From: an uncultured Oscillospiraceae bacterium
GTDB lineage: Bacteria > Bacillota > Clostridia > Oscillospirales > Oscillospiraceae
Length of the DNA stretch: 6,051 nt
Reading direction: 5' to 3'
Assembly (NCBI GenBank): GCA_934646175.1
Contig: CAKUEI010000091.1
Coordinates: 1-6,051 of the forward strand
Under the pieces are notes generated by a model, which did no database searches, was not told the origin of the DNA, and saw only the letters and a list, made by a program, of their open reading frames with translations. The position numbers and the translations under genes are program-made. The stretch's first letter is position 1. Each line of letters starts with the position of its first letter. Of this stretch, positions 5,523 to 6,051 are shown piece by piece.

Positions 5523-6051
5523 ATGTTATTGAGCAGAAAATGGCTGAATGAATTTGTTTCCGTTGACGCCGCGGATAAAGATTTCGCAGAATCCATGACC
5601 CTGTCCGGCTCCAAGGTGGAGATCACCTCTGTGGAGGGTGAGGGCATCCAAAACGTGGTGGTGGGCAAGATCCTGTCGCTGGAACGCCACCCCAATTCCG
5701 ACCATATGTGGATCTGCATGGTGGATGTGGGCAAAGCCTCTCCCATTCAGATCGTCACCGGTGCCCAGAACCTGAACGTGGGCGATCTGGTGCCCGCCGC
5801 GCTGGACGATTCCTACCTGCCCGGCGGCGTTCACATCACCGCAGGCAAGCTCCGCGGCGAGGAATCCAACGGCATGCTCTGCTCCCTGAAGGAGCTGGGC
5901 CTCACCGTCCACGAGTTCCCCTACGCCATTGAGGATGGTATTTTCGTCCTCAGTACCGACCCCGACCTTGCGGACAAGCTGACCGTGGGGGAGGACATCC
6001 GCACCGCTATCGGCCTTGACGACCACGTGGTGGAATTCGAGATCACCCCCA
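5523..6051 (+). CDS. pheT: phenylalanyl-tRNA synthetase beta subunit, N-terminal part (runs off right edge)
   Basis: PheT is the beta subunit that partners PheS; in the family it binds tRNA-Phe and edits mischarged Tyr. The visible 176 residues start MLLSRKWLNEFVSVD, the usual B1 opening. The EMAP-II-like tRNA-binding OB fold (B2) follows at about 44-155, with HPNSDHMWICMVDVG (57-70), IVTGAQNLNVGDLVPAAL (77-94), LPGGVHITAGKLRGEESNG (99-117) and MLCSLKELGL (118-127). The sequence stops at VEFEITP, where the family motif normally continues into the B3/B4 region. The full protein is typically about 790-800 residues, so most of it lies outside the window. The frame stays open to the edge with no damage. 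The ATG at 5523 has GGGAG (5508-5512) about 10 nt upstream and lies 20 nt after the pheS stop, so the two genes form one operon under the T-box. Confidence 0.97.
   Translation, partial: MLLSRKWLNEFVSVDAADKDFAESMTLSGSKVEITSVEGEGIQNVVVGKILSLERHPNSDHMWICMVDVGKASPIQIVTGAQNLNVGDLVPAALDDSYLPGGVHITAGKLRGEESNGMLCSLKELGLTVHEFPYAIEDGIFVLSTDPDLADKLTVGEDIRTAIGLDDHVVEFEITP

Noticed and set aside
1..6051. CRISPR arrays, insertion sequences, tRNA or rRNA genes, phage elements
   Set aside because: I saw no regularly spaced repeats, transposase motifs, terminal inverted repeats or tRNA/rRNA-like segments; all long stretches are covered by housekeeping-type genes.

Overview
The window looks like chromosomal DNA from a GC-rich, Gram-positive anaerobe of the Clostridia, most likely the Oscillospiraceae/Ruminococcaceae group. 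Four things point there. Base composition is high in G+C with strong GC preference at third codon positions. Shine-Dalgarno sites are AGGAG-like. A T-box riboswitch precedes pheST. The alr-to-mazF order is typical of Firmicutes. The species assignment is an inference; no search was run.

Layout. Two divergent transcription units meet at a short promoter region near 4131-4221. The leftward (minus-strand) unit reads, in order of transcription: a 77-residue zinc-ribbon protein (4088-3855); a bifunctional NAD(P)HX repair enzyme, Nnr (3820-2270); a LolA-like/GerS-like lipoprotein (2263-1667); alanine racemase, alr (1624-488); and a MazF/EndoA mRNA interferase (from 323, running off the left edge a few residues before its expected end). 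Gaps are 6 to 42 nt except for 164 nt between alr and mazF, so at least the first four genes look like one operon. The rightward unit is a phenylalanine T-box leader with its intrinsic terminator, then pheS (4477-5502) and the 5' part of pheT (5523 to the right edge).

How the genes work together. pheS and pheT encode the two subunits of phenylalanyl-tRNA synthetase. They are controlled by uncharged tRNA-Phe: a UUC specifier can be placed in the Stem I internal loop and a UGGU sequence sits in the T-box. On the other side, Nnr repairs damaged NAD(P)H, Alr makes D-alanine for peptidoglycan, and MazF cleaves mRNA. The lipoprotein next to alr matches the gerS-alr2 arrangement of Clostridioides difficile, which suggests but does not prove a spore-cortex/germination link.

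Most of the window is recognisable housekeeping DNA, and I did not find a clearly new multi-gene system. The points most worth a second look are the missing mazE antitoxin between alr and mazF, the GerS-like lipoprotein beside alr, an alanine in Alr where the Geobacillus enzyme has its carbamylated lysine, and the uncharacterised zinc-ribbon gene leading the operon. Long open frames antisense to alr, nnr and pheS are shadows of GC-rich coding and were not annotated.
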